Position numbers and translations under genes: made by a program
The notes under the pieces: model-generated
Database searches by the model: none
What the model was told of the DNA's origin: nothing
The model's input: the letters and a program-made list of their open reading frames with translations, nothing else
NCBI GenBank assembly: GCA_958295935.1
Contig: OY282385.1
Coordinates: forward strand, 186,001 to 250,000
DNA: 64,000 nucleotides
Reading direction: 5' to 3'
From: an uncultured Dehalococcoidia bacterium
GTDB lineage: Bacteria > Chloroflexota > Dehalococcoidia > Lucifugimonadales > Lucifugimonadaceae
Shown here: positions 9,262-18,150 of the stretch, one piece after another
Numbering within the stretch: the first letter of the stretch is position 1
Layout: every line of letters starts with the position of its first letter

Positions 9262-11166
9262 ATGTCACCGTTCCGATTGAAATTATCGGTGATGGCTCTC
9301 ATCGTCGTATCGGCTGCCCTGCTGGTACTTGCTGCCTGCGGCGGCACTGAAACGGTGACCGAGACAGTCATCGTCAAGGAAACCGTCACCGTCAGAGAAG
9401 AGGTCGTGGTCCAGGAGACGGTCGTTGTCGAAGGACAGACCATAACGAAAGAGGTCGTGGTGACCGCCACTCCCGGCCCCTCCGACAGTATGGACTCCGG
9501 CAGTATGATGGCGGAAGAGAGCAGTGTGGTCGTTGCCGACTCAAGCGTCTTCCCCGTCATCTTCGTTCATGCACTCTCCGGCCTCGGCCAGGAATGGAAA
9601 GTCATCGGCTGGGACGTAGGCGAAAACCTGCTGCGCGTAGACCAAAACGGCAACTACATGCCCGATGAGTCCATCGCACAGTCATTCGAAATAGCTCCCG
9701 ACAACACCTCCATCACGTTCAAGCTCAGAAACGACGTGATGTTCCACCCAACTCCGGGAGGAACCGAGGTAGGAGGCATGACCGCCGAGGACGTCGCTTG
9801 GAGCTTCAACAACGCCGGAAGAGCCGACTCCATCTTCTACCGCGCAGGCAGCGTCCGTGACTGGATGGGCGAGTTCGATGAAGACGGAAACCGAACCGTC
9901 GAACCCTTCGACGTGATCGACACATACACAGTACGGCTCAACTGGAAGCCAGGAAAGTTCCTGCCCTGGTGGACCACCAACCTCAGCCAGACCGCAAGCG
10001 CAGACCCATGGATCACCTCCAAGAAATTGGTGGATGACCTTGGAGAAGCAAAGGCTTCACAGGTTCCAGTCGCCACAGGCCCATACAGGGCGGCCAACTG
10101 GAGCGTGGGTGAACGCATGGACCTCGAAGCCGTCGAGGGACACTGGCGCAAAACCCCGCAGGTGAAGAACTTCACCGTCATCGAACTGCGCGAAACGCAG
10201 ACCATGGTCTCCGCATTCAGGACCGGGCAGATAGACCTCGCGCCCATTCCAAACAGCCTCTTGGGGCAAGCCTTGGATAGCACGCCCGGTTCCCGCAGAC
10301 AGGCTGTCGGACAGTCGCAAATGGGCTGCATAAACTTCACGGGCAACTACTGGCAGCAGAAGAACAACAACCCGGACAGCTCAGGCTTTGGAGAGCAGAT
10401 CTTCCCCAGGCCGGGATTCAACCCCGAAAACGCTTGGGTCGGAGACCCGCGCGATGACGCCAGCATGGAAGCCGCCCGCAAGATCAGGCGAGCGCTCATA
10501 CTCGCAATTGACCGCGAGAGCATCCGAGACGAACTCTTCGGAGGCTTTGGAGGAATCCAGGGATCCGCAGTCAACGGATGGGGACCCGACTTCTCAGGTT
10601 GGAAGACCGAGTGGGAACGAAACTTCGATCCCGACGAGGCCGAAAAGCTGATCGCAGAGGCCGGATACCCCAACGGTTTCGACATCCCCCTCTTCGTGCC
10701 CTCTGACCACCCCAGAGTCAACCCAGAGGCCGGACGGGTCATCGCACAGATGTGGAGCGACGTCGGAGCTAACGTCGACCTTGACGTAAGCGCTTACGCC
10801 GCCGCAAGACCCAGAAGATTCAACGGCGTGGACGACATACCCTGGTACCACTGCGGAACCATCCGACCAGGTCTCGAAGACCGGCCTTTCGACGGCGGAA
10901 TGGGCCCAACCTCCACCTTCCGGGGGTTCGAGGTACATGACGAAATGGTCCCGCTCTACTTCGCAAACTTCACCGAACCGGACAGACAGAAGCGCATCGA
11001 GAACAACGTCAAGATCAATGACTACGTTCTCGGAACCTGGGAACTGCAAACCGCCTTCGTGGCCGACATACCGCACTACGCGGTAGGCCCCAGGATCGGC
11101 GAGTGGATGCCGCACGCAATCGACGCACCGATCTTCACGGGCGCTGCAACAGTAACCCTGAAGTAA
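9262..11166 (+). CDS. Peptide-type ABC transporter substrate-binding lipoprotein (SBP_bac_5 family)
   Basis: This is a 634-residue solute-binding lipoprotein. The ATG at 9262 is chosen for the GGAGGAA eight bases upstream. The signal peptide MSPFRLKLSVMALIVVSAAL ends in VLAACGG (lipobox). A repetitive Val/Thr/Glu tether follows to about residue 70 (TETVTETVIVKETV, then further ETV and VVV units, ending VVVTATPGP). The body shows SBP_bac_5 blocks: TSITFKLRNDVMFHPTPGG with GGMTAEDVAWSF, ATGPYRAANWSVGERM, and the C-terminal RALILAIDRESIRDELFGG and AEAGYPNGFDIPLF. Its signal-plus-tether cassette is nearly the same as that of the unrelated binding protein at 38906-40285. A hairpin and its two permease genes follow downstream. 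Ligand unknown. Confidence 0.93.
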   Translation: MSPFRLKLSVMALIVVSAALLVLAACGGTETVTETVIVKETVTVREEVVVQETVVVEGQTITKEVVVTATPGPSDSMDSGSMMAEESSVVVADSSVFPVIFVHALSGLGQEWKVIGWDVGENLLRVDQNGNYMPDESIAQSFEIAPDNTSITFKLRNDVMFHPTPGGTEVGGMTAEDVAWSFNNAGRADSIFYRAGSVRDWMGEFDEDGNRTVEPFDVIDTYTVRLNWKPGKFLPWWTTNLSQTASADPWITSKKLVDDLGEAKASQVPVATGPYRAANWSVGERMDLEAVEGHWRKTPQVKNFTVIELRETQTMVSAFRTGQIDLAPIPNSLLGQALDSTPGSRRQAVGQSQMGCINFTGNYWQQKNNNPDSSGFGEQIFPRPGFNPENAWVGDPRDDASMEAARKIRRALILAIDRESIRDELFGGFGGIQGSAVNGWGPDFSGWKTEWERNFDPDEAEKLIAEAGYPNGFDIPLFVPSDHPRVNPEAGRVIAQMWSDVGANVDLDVSAYAAARPRRFNGVDDIPWYHCGTIRPGLEDRPFDGGMGPTSTFRGFEVHDEMVPLYFANFTEPDRQKRIENNVKINDYVLGTWELQTAFVADIPHYAVGPRIGEWMPHAIDAPIFTGAATVTLK

Positions 11167-11207
11167 CAGTCCGCCCCAGCGGGAATACCTGTTTTGGAGA
11201 TGATCGA

Positions 11208-11235
11208 GGGGGCGGAGCCGGCCGGCTCCGCCCCC
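11208..11235 (+). promoter_or_regulatory. Stable hairpin between SBP and permease genes
   Basis: A perfect 13-bp inverted repeat, GGGGGCGGAGCCG (11208-11220) and CGGCTCCGCCCCC (11223-11235), begins 41 bases after the SBP stop. It is followed by TTGTGTCTAT, which is not a proper U-run. Its position is equivalent to that of the hairpin at 5649. It could be a partial terminator or an mRNA-stabilising stem. Confidence 0.6.
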
Positions 11236-11288
11236 TTGTGTCTATACCCGCACCGGCCGGCTAAGCGCCAGAGACCAGGTACGGCAAA

Positions 11289-12206
11289 GTGGCATATTTC
11301 ATAACGCGCAGAATCATCTACACCATCGTGATGATCATCGGCATGAGTATCTTTCTCTTCGGTATGTCACGCGCTCAGGGTGACCCCCGCCTTCTATATC
11401 TAAACGAGTACTCCACGGAACAGGACTGGGAAGCATGGGGCAAGGCCATGGGCCTCGACCGACCCCTTGTCGTGCAGTACGGATCGTGGGCCGCAAACGC
11501 AGCGCGCGGAGACTTCGGAAACTCTAGGCAACACCAGAGAACCTCACTCGCCGTTGCATACGACCGCCTCGGAGCCACTCTGATGCTGGCCCTCACAGGC
11601 ACACTGTTCGTAATGTTCTTGGCCATACCCCTAGGCGTCCTCTCAGCCGTCAAGCGCGGCACCATATGGGATTACATCGGAAGAACCATCGCTCTCGTCG
11701 GACAAACCGCACCACAATTCTGGCTCGGAATCATGTTGGTACTCATCTTCTCCGTCTGGTTCGGATTGTTGCCCACGTTCGGACGAGGAGGATGGACAAA
11801 CTACATACTGCCAACCATAACCATCGGATGGCTCAGCGCAGCCGGCCTGCTGCGCCTCGTTAGAGCATCCATGCTGGAAGTCATGGACTCCGAGTACATC
11901 AAACTCGCAAGGGCAAAGGGCGTCGGCACACGAATGATCATATGGAAGCACGCGTTCAAGAACGCTCTCATAGCGCCCCTTACTTACTCCGCCCTCATTA
12001 TTGCCGGTTTCGTCGACGGTTCCGTAGTCACCGAGACCGTCTTTGCATGGCCGGGCGTCGGAAGGCTCGGCATCGAAGCCGTCAACGCCAACGATTTTCC
12101 ACTCATAACCGCCATCATCACCCTTGTAACCATCCTGTACGTAGGGATGGCCCTGCTGGTAGACATACTCTATGCAGTAGTGGACCCCCGCATCAGGCTC
12201 AACTAG
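11289..12206 (+). CDS. ABC transporter permease, DppB/OppB type
   Basis: This 305-residue inner-membrane permease starts with GTG (MAYFITRRIIYTIVMIIGMS). It has GDPRLLYLNEYS after the first helix, LGVLSAVKRGTIWDY, PQFWLGIMLVLIFSV, the coupling loop LARAKGVGTRMIIWKHAFKNA and the ending VDPRIRLN. It follows the binding-protein gene after a 122-base spacer that contains a strong stem, and precedes a DppC gene. It is the most diverged of the three DppB paralogues here, with NALIAPLTYSALIIAGFVDG replacing the LTFSG variants. No ATPase gene is nearby. Confidence 0.95.
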   Translation: MAYFITRRIIYTIVMIIGMSIFLFGMSRAQGDPRLLYLNEYSTEQDWEAWGKAMGLDRPLVVQYGSWAANAARGDFGNSRQHQRTSLAVAYDRLGATLMLALTGTLFVMFLAIPLGVLSAVKRGTIWDYIGRTIALVGQTAPQFWLGIMLVLIFSVWFGLLPTFGRGGWTNYILPTITIGWLSAAGLLRLVRASMLEVMDSEYIKLARAKGVGTRMIIWKHAFKNALIAPLTYSALIIAGFVDGSVVTETVFAWPGVGRLGIEAVNANDFPLITAIITLVTILYVGMALLVDILYAVVDPRIRLN

Positions 12207-12265
12207 ATGCTTGAACTCACTTCAAAACTCTATTGCCCAAACCAGCCAGGCAGGGGATCGGAATA

Positions 12266-13177
12266 ATGGCCGTTCGTGACGTAGAGGCAAGCCCAGACCT
12301 CCGCCTGGACGCCTTTCAGACGTCCACCGCAAAAAGGTACTGGCGAGAGTTTCGACGATGGCCCGTTATACCGGGAGTGGTCATTCTAGTCCTGATTGTG
12401 GTCGCCATATTTGCACCGCTCATAGCCCCGCACGACCCGGAAAGAAGCAACCTGCGAGATCGACACATCCCGCCCGCATGGCTCGAAGACGGCTCCGGAA
12501 AATACTTATTGGGTACCGACTTCGCAGGTAGCGACATATTCAGCAGGCTCATATACGGGGCCAGAATCTCCCTCATGGTGGCAACTATCGTACTGGCAGG
12601 AGGGGTGATCGGCGGAACTCTGGTCGGACTTGTATCAGGATGGTACGGAGGCCAAGTAGACGAACTCCTCATGCGATTCGTCGACTTCACCTTCGCCATT
12701 CCATTCATCCTCGTCGCCCTGGTCGCAATTATTGTGCTCGGCCAGAGTCTGACCGTCATCATTATCCTGCTCGTCATATTCAGCTGGAACAGCTTCGCAA
12801 GACAGGTACGAGGCGAAACCCTCTCAATCAAGACCGAGGCATACGTCGACGCCGCACGCACCTTGGGAGCGCCCACTACCAGAATATTCCTCAGACACAT
12901 CTTCCCAGGCCTCCTTAGCACCATAATGGTCATGATGTCACTCAGAGTAGGAGGCCTGATACTTACCGAGTCCACCCTCAGCTTCCTCGGAGTAGGCATA
13001 CCCCCGCCCACCCCCGCCTGGGGAGTGATGGTCGCAGACGGACGCCAATACGTCACTACCGCTTGGTGGGAAAGCCTGTTCCCAGGCCTCGCAATCATGC
13101 TCGTAGTTCTAGCCTTCAACTTCTTCGGAGACTGGCTCAGAGACTTCCTCGATCCAAAACTCCGACAAAACGTCTGA
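12266..13177 (+). CDS. ABC transporter permease, DppC/OppC type
   Basis: This is a permease of about 303 residues and the partner of the preceding DppB. The frame is also open from a TTG at 12233. The ATG at 12266 (MAVRDVEASP) is preferred as a standard start with GGGGATCGG before it. The first helix PVIPGVVILVLIVVAIFAPL is followed by LGTDFAGSDIFSRLIYGARI; here the usual LGRD of the motif is replaced by AGSD. The coupling loop around VDAARTLGAPTTRIFLRHIF and the ending GDWLRDFLDPKLRQNV are intact. A GNAT gene starts 1 base after its stop. No ATPase is encoded nearby. Confidence 0.92.
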   Translation: MAVRDVEASPDLRLDAFQTSTAKRYWREFRRWPVIPGVVILVLIVVAIFAPLIAPHDPERSNLRDRHIPPAWLEDGSGKYLLGTDFAGSDIFSRLIYGARISLMVATIVLAGGVIGGTLVGLVSGWYGGQVDELLMRFVDFTFAIPFILVALVAIIVLGQSLTVIIILLVIFSWNSFARQVRGETLSIKTEAYVDAARTLGAPTTRIFLRHIFPGLLSTIMVMMSLRVGGLILTESTLSFLGVGIPPPTPAWGVMVADGRQYVTTAWWESLFPGLAIMLVVLAFNFFGDWLRDFLDPKLRQNV

Positions 13178-13178
13178 T

Positions 13179-13775
13179 TTGCCCCAGAACACTCCGGCAC
13201 GGGTCACCGAGTACCGACCCGTAACCACAAACGAAGCACACCACCTCAACCGCTTCTCCGAGGCCCACGGCAAGTTCCGATACTGCTCATGCATGAGATG
13301 GCGATTGACCAGCTCGGAATTCGGACGCGCAGCCAAACAGGGCCGCATACGCAACCTCCAACACCTCGCCGCAAACGGCGTACCCACCGGAATACTCGCC
13401 TACGCAAACGACGAGCCCGTAGGCTGGTGCGCCATCGCACCCCGTGAACTGCTACTGGGATTGGAGAGATACCGCAAACTGGCGCGCATCGACGAGGCCC
13501 CGGTGTGGTCCGTCACCTGCTTCTTCATCGACGCCGCATTCCGGCGCAACGGGCTCACGCTGGGCCTTCTAAGAGCCGCCGTTCAATACGCAGCCGCGAA
13601 CGGCGCAAGAATCGTAGAGGGATACCCCGTCGAGCCAACCGCCACTTCATACACCTACATGGGATCCCCTTCCACATTCGCCGGGGCAGGATTCAGAGAC
13701 GTAACCCCCGGAGGCAGGGAAAGGCTCATATACAGATATGAAATCCCGGCAGAAAAGGCCCCAAGCCTTGGCTAG
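13179..13775 (+). CDS. GNAT-family N-acetyltransferase
   Basis: This protein of about 198 residues starts with TTG directly behind the permease stop. It has the GNAT core: a central strand WSVTCFFIDAAFR leading into the acetyl-CoA pyrophosphate loop RRNGLTLGLLRAAVQYA, then GARIVEGYPVEP and YMGSPSTFAGAGF, as in uncharacterised acetyltransferases with a helical N-terminal part (CMRWRLTSSEF). The substrate is unknown. The tight spacing suggests it is transcribed with the transporter, perhaps by read-through. No strong ribosome site is seen, so the exact start is uncertain, but the frame has no other good start codon before the conserved part. Confidence 0.82.
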   Translation: MPQNTPARVTEYRPVTTNEAHHLNRFSEAHGKFRYCSCMRWRLTSSEFGRAAKQGRIRNLQHLAANGVPTGILAYANDEPVGWCAIAPRELLLGLERYRKLARIDEAPVWSVTCFFIDAAFRRNGLTLGLLRAAVQYAAANGARIVEGYPVEPTATSYTYMGSPSTFAGAGFRDVTPGGRERLIYRYEIPAEKAPSLG

Positions 13776-13944
13776 GAGAACTGACCCGCCGCCCGCAACA
13801 CAACCGCGCGCCACACTATCGGAATCGACAAACCACTCTGCCCACCCACCGCCACAGAAAAACGGGGAAATGATAACGCTGCAACGCATTGAGATAGACT
13901 CGCGCACTGACCGGCCTGGATCGTCACACAGCAGGAGCAAATAA

Positions 13945-15465
13945 ATGCGGCAACTTCCACACACCGAATACGACGGCTATAGAGGCGTCGGAGTAAGGCT
14001 GTCCGAACCCATGGTCGACGACCTGCGGGCTGACGTAGCCCATGGGCGGGAAACCCCGGTGTTCAAGGGCCTGCACATGTTCGACAAGGCCCACACACTC
14101 ATGCTTGGCGAAGAAGGTCTCATCCCGGCCAAAGACGCCGCAGCCATTCTCAAGGCATTCCGGGAAATGGAACAACGGGGCTATATGCAAGCACGCTCAG
14201 AGCAGCCCTGGGGCCTACACGCCGGCGAAAACTTCTTGATACGTAAACTGGGATACGAGGTCGGAGGACGCATACACCTCGCACGATCCTCCGGAGACCT
14301 CATGGCCGTATCCAGACGAGTGGCCACGCGAGACACCATCATCGAAACCATGCAGGGAGTCGTCGACTTAAGGCGCGCGCTGCTGCCCGTGGTCCACGAA
14401 ACAGCCGACGCCGTGATGCCCGGATACACCCACGGAATGCACGCACAGCCCACCACACTGGGCGCACAACTACTCGCATGGGTCGCAGGCCTGGAGCGAG
14501 ACTTCGAACGCCTCGACGCAGCATACCAACACGCAAACCAAAGCCCCGCAGGCGCAGCCATCATGACCGGGTCGCCCTTCAGCGTGAACCGACAGCGCAC
14601 CGCCGACTGCCTCGGATTCGACTCGGTCATGTACAGTACCTTCGACGCCATAGTGGGCAGCAGAGACTACTCGCTCGAGGCCTTCTCCGCAGCCGCAATA
14701 CTCGATAGCCACGTCGGCAGAGCAGGCGAGGACATCGCATACTGGTACAACAACGAGTCCCGAATGGTCGACATCCCGGACCGCTTCTGCCACACCAGCA
14801 GCATCATGTTGCACAAGAAGAACCCCGTTGCCCTTGAGCAAATCAGGGGATCCGCAGCCGAGGCCATTGGAGGGCTGACCGGCGCTTTCGTAGCCTCCAA
14901 GAGCCGCAGCGGAGCGCCCGATGGCGGCGGCGGAGTCTTCTTCGAAATGCTCGACGTATTCAAAAACACCCGAAGGAACATGCACTGGCTAGCAATCATG
15001 GTCCCCGACATGGAAGTCAAGCGGGAACGCATGTACCAACTCGCCAGCTCCCATTGGGCCGTCGCACCGGACATCGCAAGCGCTATCGTCAGGGAAAAAG
15101 GCCTGCCATGGCGAATCGCCCATCAGTGCGTCGGCACCATGGTCCGATTCTCACACGAACGCGGACTTTCGCCCATGCAAGCCACGCCGGAACTCCTCGA
15201 CGAGGCCGCTGTCGAGTACATGGGAAAAACCATCGGCCTCAGCGGAAAGGCTTTGCAGGACGCGCTCGACCCCGCAAAGGCGGTGGAACGGAGAACCCTG
15301 TACGGCGGGCCCGCTCCGGAGCAGACACGCGCAAGGTCCGGAGAGGCCGCTGACAGAGTTGAAGCCGACGCACAAAACATTGTCCGGAAAACACAGAAAC
15401 TCGACGCCGCAGCCGACCTCCTGGAAAAAGGCATCGACGAACTCATAGCCGCAACCTCCGCCTGA
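13945..15465 (+). CDS. Argininosuccinate lyase-like enzyme (fumarase/aspartase superfamily)
   Basis: This 506-residue protein has the three conserved regions of the superfamily. Region 1 is GGRIHLARSSGD (residues 108-118). Region 2 is PGYTHGMHAQPTTLG (residues 159-173), with the general-base-region Thr-His. Region 3 is TSSIMLHKKNP (284-294), with the flexible-loop catalytic Ser. AGENFLIRKLGYEVGGRIH resembles argininosuccinate lyases. However, canonical ArgH has ARSRNDQ, here ARSSGDL, and GSS-MPQKKNP, here TSSIMLHKKNP, so the substrate may not be argininosuccinate. No argG or other arginine gene is adjacent. A good Shine-Dalgarno, CAGGAGC, precedes the ATG. An MBL-fold hydrolase follows closely. 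The reaction is likely a beta-elimination giving fumarate or an analogue; specificity is unresolved. Confidence 0.82.
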   Translation: MRQLPHTEYDGYRGVGVRLSEPMVDDLRADVAHGRETPVFKGLHMFDKAHTLMLGEEGLIPAKDAAAILKAFREMEQRGYMQARSEQPWGLHAGENFLIRKLGYEVGGRIHLARSSGDLMAVSRRVATRDTIIETMQGVVDLRRALLPVVHETADAVMPGYTHGMHAQPTTLGAQLLAWVAGLERDFERLDAAYQHANQSPAGAAIMTGSPFSVNRQRTADCLGFDSVMYSTFDAIVGSRDYSLEAFSAAAILDSHVGRAGEDIAYWYNNESRMVDIPDRFCHTSSIMLHKKNPVALEQIRGSAAEAIGGLTGAFVASKSRSGAPDGGGGVFFEMLDVFKNTRRNMHWLAIMVPDMEVKRERMYQLASSHWAVAPDIASAIVREKGLPWRIAHQCVGTMVRFSHERGLSPMQATPELLDEAAVEYMGKTIGLSGKALQDALDPAKAVERRTLYGGPAPEQTRARSGEAADRVEADAQNIVRKTQKLDAAADLLEKGIDELIAATSA

Positions 15466-15540
15466 CACGTGAACCGCGTGTCGCGGCACGTGGAAACAAC
15501 AGGAAACTCGCTTCAACCGCGCCCCCTGCTACGCGCCAAG

Positions 15541-16275
15541 ATGGAGTCAACGCTCCGATACCTTGGACACGCCGCGTTCCTGTGGACCGGCGCCCGCGGC
15601 TCGCGCGCCCTGATAGACCCCTTCAGGAACCCCGAACGGGGCCGTTGGTTCGTGCGGCCTTTCCCACGCGTCCACGCCGATATCTTGATGGTCACCCACG
15701 ATCATTTCGACCACAACGCAGTCGAAATGGCGCCAGGTTCACCGGAGATCCTTGCAGGGCAGGGCGGCGCGCAACGCGAGGACCTAACCGTGCTCGGCAT
15801 AGCCGAGGTGCACTCACGGGCGCCAGAGATCAATATGGTCAACACCATCTTTCGCGTAGAGGCAGGTGGGGTCAGCTACTGCCACTTGGGGGACAACAGG
15901 CCGGATATAGCCCCGCAAGCGCTGGAGCAGTTGGGCCAAATAGACGTCCTCATGGTACCGGTCGACGACTCAAGACACCTGCTCAGATTTGAAGAAGTGG
16001 CCGCTCTCATTGAGAGCATCGATCCCCGCGTCATCATCCCCATGCACTACTTCACCCACGGAACGACCCACGAAGACTCCACGCTGCTATCTATCGACGA
16101 GTGGCTTTCCCTGCAACCCTCGGTCAAACGCATCCGCGCTCACACGCTCACGATGTCCCCAAAGGCCCTTCCACAGAAACCCCGTAAGGCGCCGGCGAGG
16201 ACTGACGCGTCGCTGCCTCCAGAGGCCCTCGCAGGGAAACCCGAAGTATGGGTCATGGACCCTTGGCTGCCCTGA
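15541..16275 (+). CDS. MBL-fold metal-dependent hydrolase, UlaG-like
   Basis: This is a metallo-beta-lactamase-fold hydrolase of about 244 residues. The N-terminus MESTLRYLGHAAFLW resembles the UlaG/L-ascorbate-6-phosphate-lactonase-like group. The metal-binding motif THDHFDHN is at residues 52-59, followed by a conserved HLGDNRPDIAP and a C-terminal IIPMHYF histidine. The frame is open from an upstream GTG at 15469. The ATG at 15541 is preferred because the conserved fold starts there, but the true start is not certain. The C-terminal 35 residues after the fold are Pro/Ala/Lys-rich. It lies 75 bases after the lyase-like gene, probably in the same transcript. Substrate unknown. Confidence 0.83.
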   Translation: MESTLRYLGHAAFLWTGARGSRALIDPFRNPERGRWFVRPFPRVHADILMVTHDHFDHNAVEMAPGSPEILAGQGGAQREDLTVLGIAEVHSRAPEINMVNTIFRVEAGGVSYCHLGDNRPDIAPQALEQLGQIDVLMVPVDDSRHLLRFEEVAALIESIDPRVIIPMHYFTHGTTHEDSTLLSIDEWLSLQPSVKRIRAHTLTMSPKALPQKPRKAPARTDASLPPEALAGKPEVWVMDPWLP

Positions 16276-16308
16276 CGATGCCTCAAAGCACCCCCCGCTG
16301 CCTCGCCG

Positions 16309-16737
16309 TCAATCCCGCAGGGCCAACTGTCGCCGGAACTCGCGCAAGCCAAAAAAGATCAACGGCAACAGATTCGCCGCTATTCCCGCCGATGCGATCG
16401 CGGTGACGTACCCGTCGCTCGAAGGAATCGGAATGTCGAACACCGCCTGAGCGTATAGCAGACCGGCCCAGGTTCCCACAGACCCGCCAATCAGCGTCAT
16501 CCAGAGACCAGGCAAATTCCGCCGCACTCCCTCGTCCAGCCTCACCCAGCCGGATAACGCGCCAAGACCGCCAAAGATCCCCGTGGAAACCACCAAGACC
16601 ACGAAGGAAAACGTGGAGGACATCCAAGGCTGCAGAAGGAAGAACCAGCCGATGAAATAGCCCACAAGCGCCGCTGCGCCGCCCGCCACTACACCGATTG
16701 AAACCCTGATCAGCAGGATCATAAGTATTTCGAACAT
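16309..16737 (-). CDS. Small integral membrane protein of unknown function
   Basis: This minus-strand frame encodes about 142 residues, with four hydrophobic stretches: residues near 2-35, 45-65, 75-98 and 115-135. The frame extends to 16761, but the ATG at 16737 is preferred because AGGGGTG lies just before it. Gly and Ala are frequent within the helices (GGAAALVGYFIGW, GIFGGLGALSGW, GGSVGTWAGLLYAQ), which suggests a tightly packed helical bundle. I do not recognise a family. It is convergent with the MBL-fold gene (33 bases between stops) and divergent from the enolase-superfamily gene. The hydrophobic pattern and ribosome site support it being real. Confidence 0.65.
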   Translation of the reverse strand: MFEILMILLIRVSIGVVAGGAAALVGYFIGWFFLLQPWMSSTFSFVVLVVSTGIFGGLGALSGWVRLDEGVRRNLPGLWMTLIGGSVGTWAGLLYAQAVFDIPIPSSDGYVTAIASAGIAANLLPLIFFGLREFRRQLALRD

Positions 16738-16908
16738 CAGCACCCCTGAACGGCTACGCAAGAGCCGGTATATTGTCCACCAGTACGGGTTGTATCTTAA
16801 AAGAATACACCCGGGAAACCCGCGCTCGACTCAAGATTTGCACCCGGCTGAAAAAACGCAGGATCCCCCAAAGCGCCGGGGCGAACCTCGCATTGACAGG
16901 ATACCCCT

Positions 16909-18015
16909 ATGAAAATTGCCGGAATATCAACCTACCCCATTGCGATTCCTTACCGAACACCATGGCGCAACCGCCACACCGAAGAGGCGGGCAAGCCCAT
17001 GAATAACCTCGAAACTACGATAGTGGAGGTCCATACCGATAGCGGCATCAGCGGCCTCGGTGAAGCCAAGGGCGCAGACGTCATCGAGAAAATCGAAAAC
17101 CGCGTCGCACCCGCCCTCAGCGGACAAGACCCCATGAACCTCGCCACCCTGATAACTGAACTGGAAAGATCATTCGGCAACTCCCCGATCGTCGCAGCCA
17201 TAGACTTCGCCCTGCACGACATAGCCGGAAAGGCCTTGGGCGTGCCCGTATACGCACTGCTTGGCGGAAAGATCAGAAAAAGCGTGCCCCTGGTCTGGAC
17301 CCTGCCTTACCTTGACGTAGAAGAGCAGGTCCAACTGGCCATAGAGCGAGTGCGCGAGGGCTTCACCCACGCCATCAAGATGAAAGTAGGAGTCCCCGGA
17401 GACCTTGAGCACGTGTTCGCAGTGGGCAAGGCAATAGGAGACGTACCCGTGCGCCCCGACTCCAACATGGGCCACTCCAAACAGCAGGCTATCAGCCAGA
17501 CCGAGGCTCTACAGGCCGAAGGCATCCGCATAGAAATGCTGGAAGACCCCTGCCCGGCCAACTGGGACGACTACCAGGACATATCCGATCAACTAGGCGT
17601 GGATATATCCGTACATGGCGGCTGGAACTCCTTTAGCGAACTGGCCGACGTCATACTGGCCGCAAAGCCCGGTATCCGATGCGTTAACGTCATGCCAACA
17701 GACTGGGGAATTCTCAGAACCGCGCAGATAGTAGGCGCGCTGGAAATCGCCGGAATCGGATGGACCATGGGCACAAGCCATGACTCCTCCATCAAGATCG
17801 CAGCCTCGCTGCACCTCGGAGTGGCCCTGACAAACCGCATATACCCCTGCGACCTGCTAGGCCCCCGGCTGCATTCAGCCGACGTAGCCGCCAATCCCCT
17901 CACCATCGCAGCAGGGCAGGGCATCGCTCCTGAAACACCCGGCCTCGGAATCCAGCTCAACAGGGACGTCCTGCGTGAGTATCGGTCCGATCCGGCCAAT
18001 CCGGGACAGGTATAA
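16909..18015 (+). CDS. Mandelate racemase/muconate lactonizing enzyme family protein (enolase superfamily)
   Basis: This 368-residue protein has an N-terminal capping domain (MKIAGISTYPIAIPYRTP, TDSGISGLGEA) and a TIM-barrel domain. Active-site features seen are the KMK pair at 157-159 (candidate catalytic lysine), Asp184 in RPDSNMG and Glu212 in LEDPC as metal ligands. After them, where an ADES-like third ligand is expected, the sequence reads DISVHGGW (232-239), so the third ligand is unclear. The C-terminal TMGTSHDSSIKIAASLHLG is typical. Such enzymes abstract the alpha proton of a carboxylate (racemisation, cycloisomerisation or dehydration of acid sugars). The substrate cannot be assigned. 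The start ATG has ACAGGA just upstream. It stands alone, with a convergent gene downstream. Confidence 0.87.
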   Translation: MKIAGISTYPIAIPYRTPWRNRHTEEAGKPMNNLETTIVEVHTDSGISGLGEAKGADVIEKIENRVAPALSGQDPMNLATLITELERSFGNSPIVAAIDFALHDIAGKALGVPVYALLGGKIRKSVPLVWTLPYLDVEEQVQLAIERVREGFTHAIKMKVGVPGDLEHVFAVGKAIGDVPVRPDSNMGHSKQQAISQTEALQAEGIRIEMLEDPCPANWDDYQDISDQLGVDISVHGGWNSFSELADVILAAKPGIRCVNVMPTDWGILRTAQIVGALEIAGIGWTMGTSHDSSIKIAASLHLGVALTNRIYPCDLLGPRLHSADVAANPLTIAAGQGIAPETPGLGIQLNRDVLREYRSDPANPGQV

Positions 18016-18150
18016 AACCCCGTGAAGAAGGGCAGGCCGACATAGACGCCTCACCCGGACGACCCGCGCCGACGTGAACACCCGGGCCCCCCACTGAAGA
18101 AACGCCGCAGCCTCATCGGCCCACAGGCCGCCAGCGGTGATCCCCGATAC

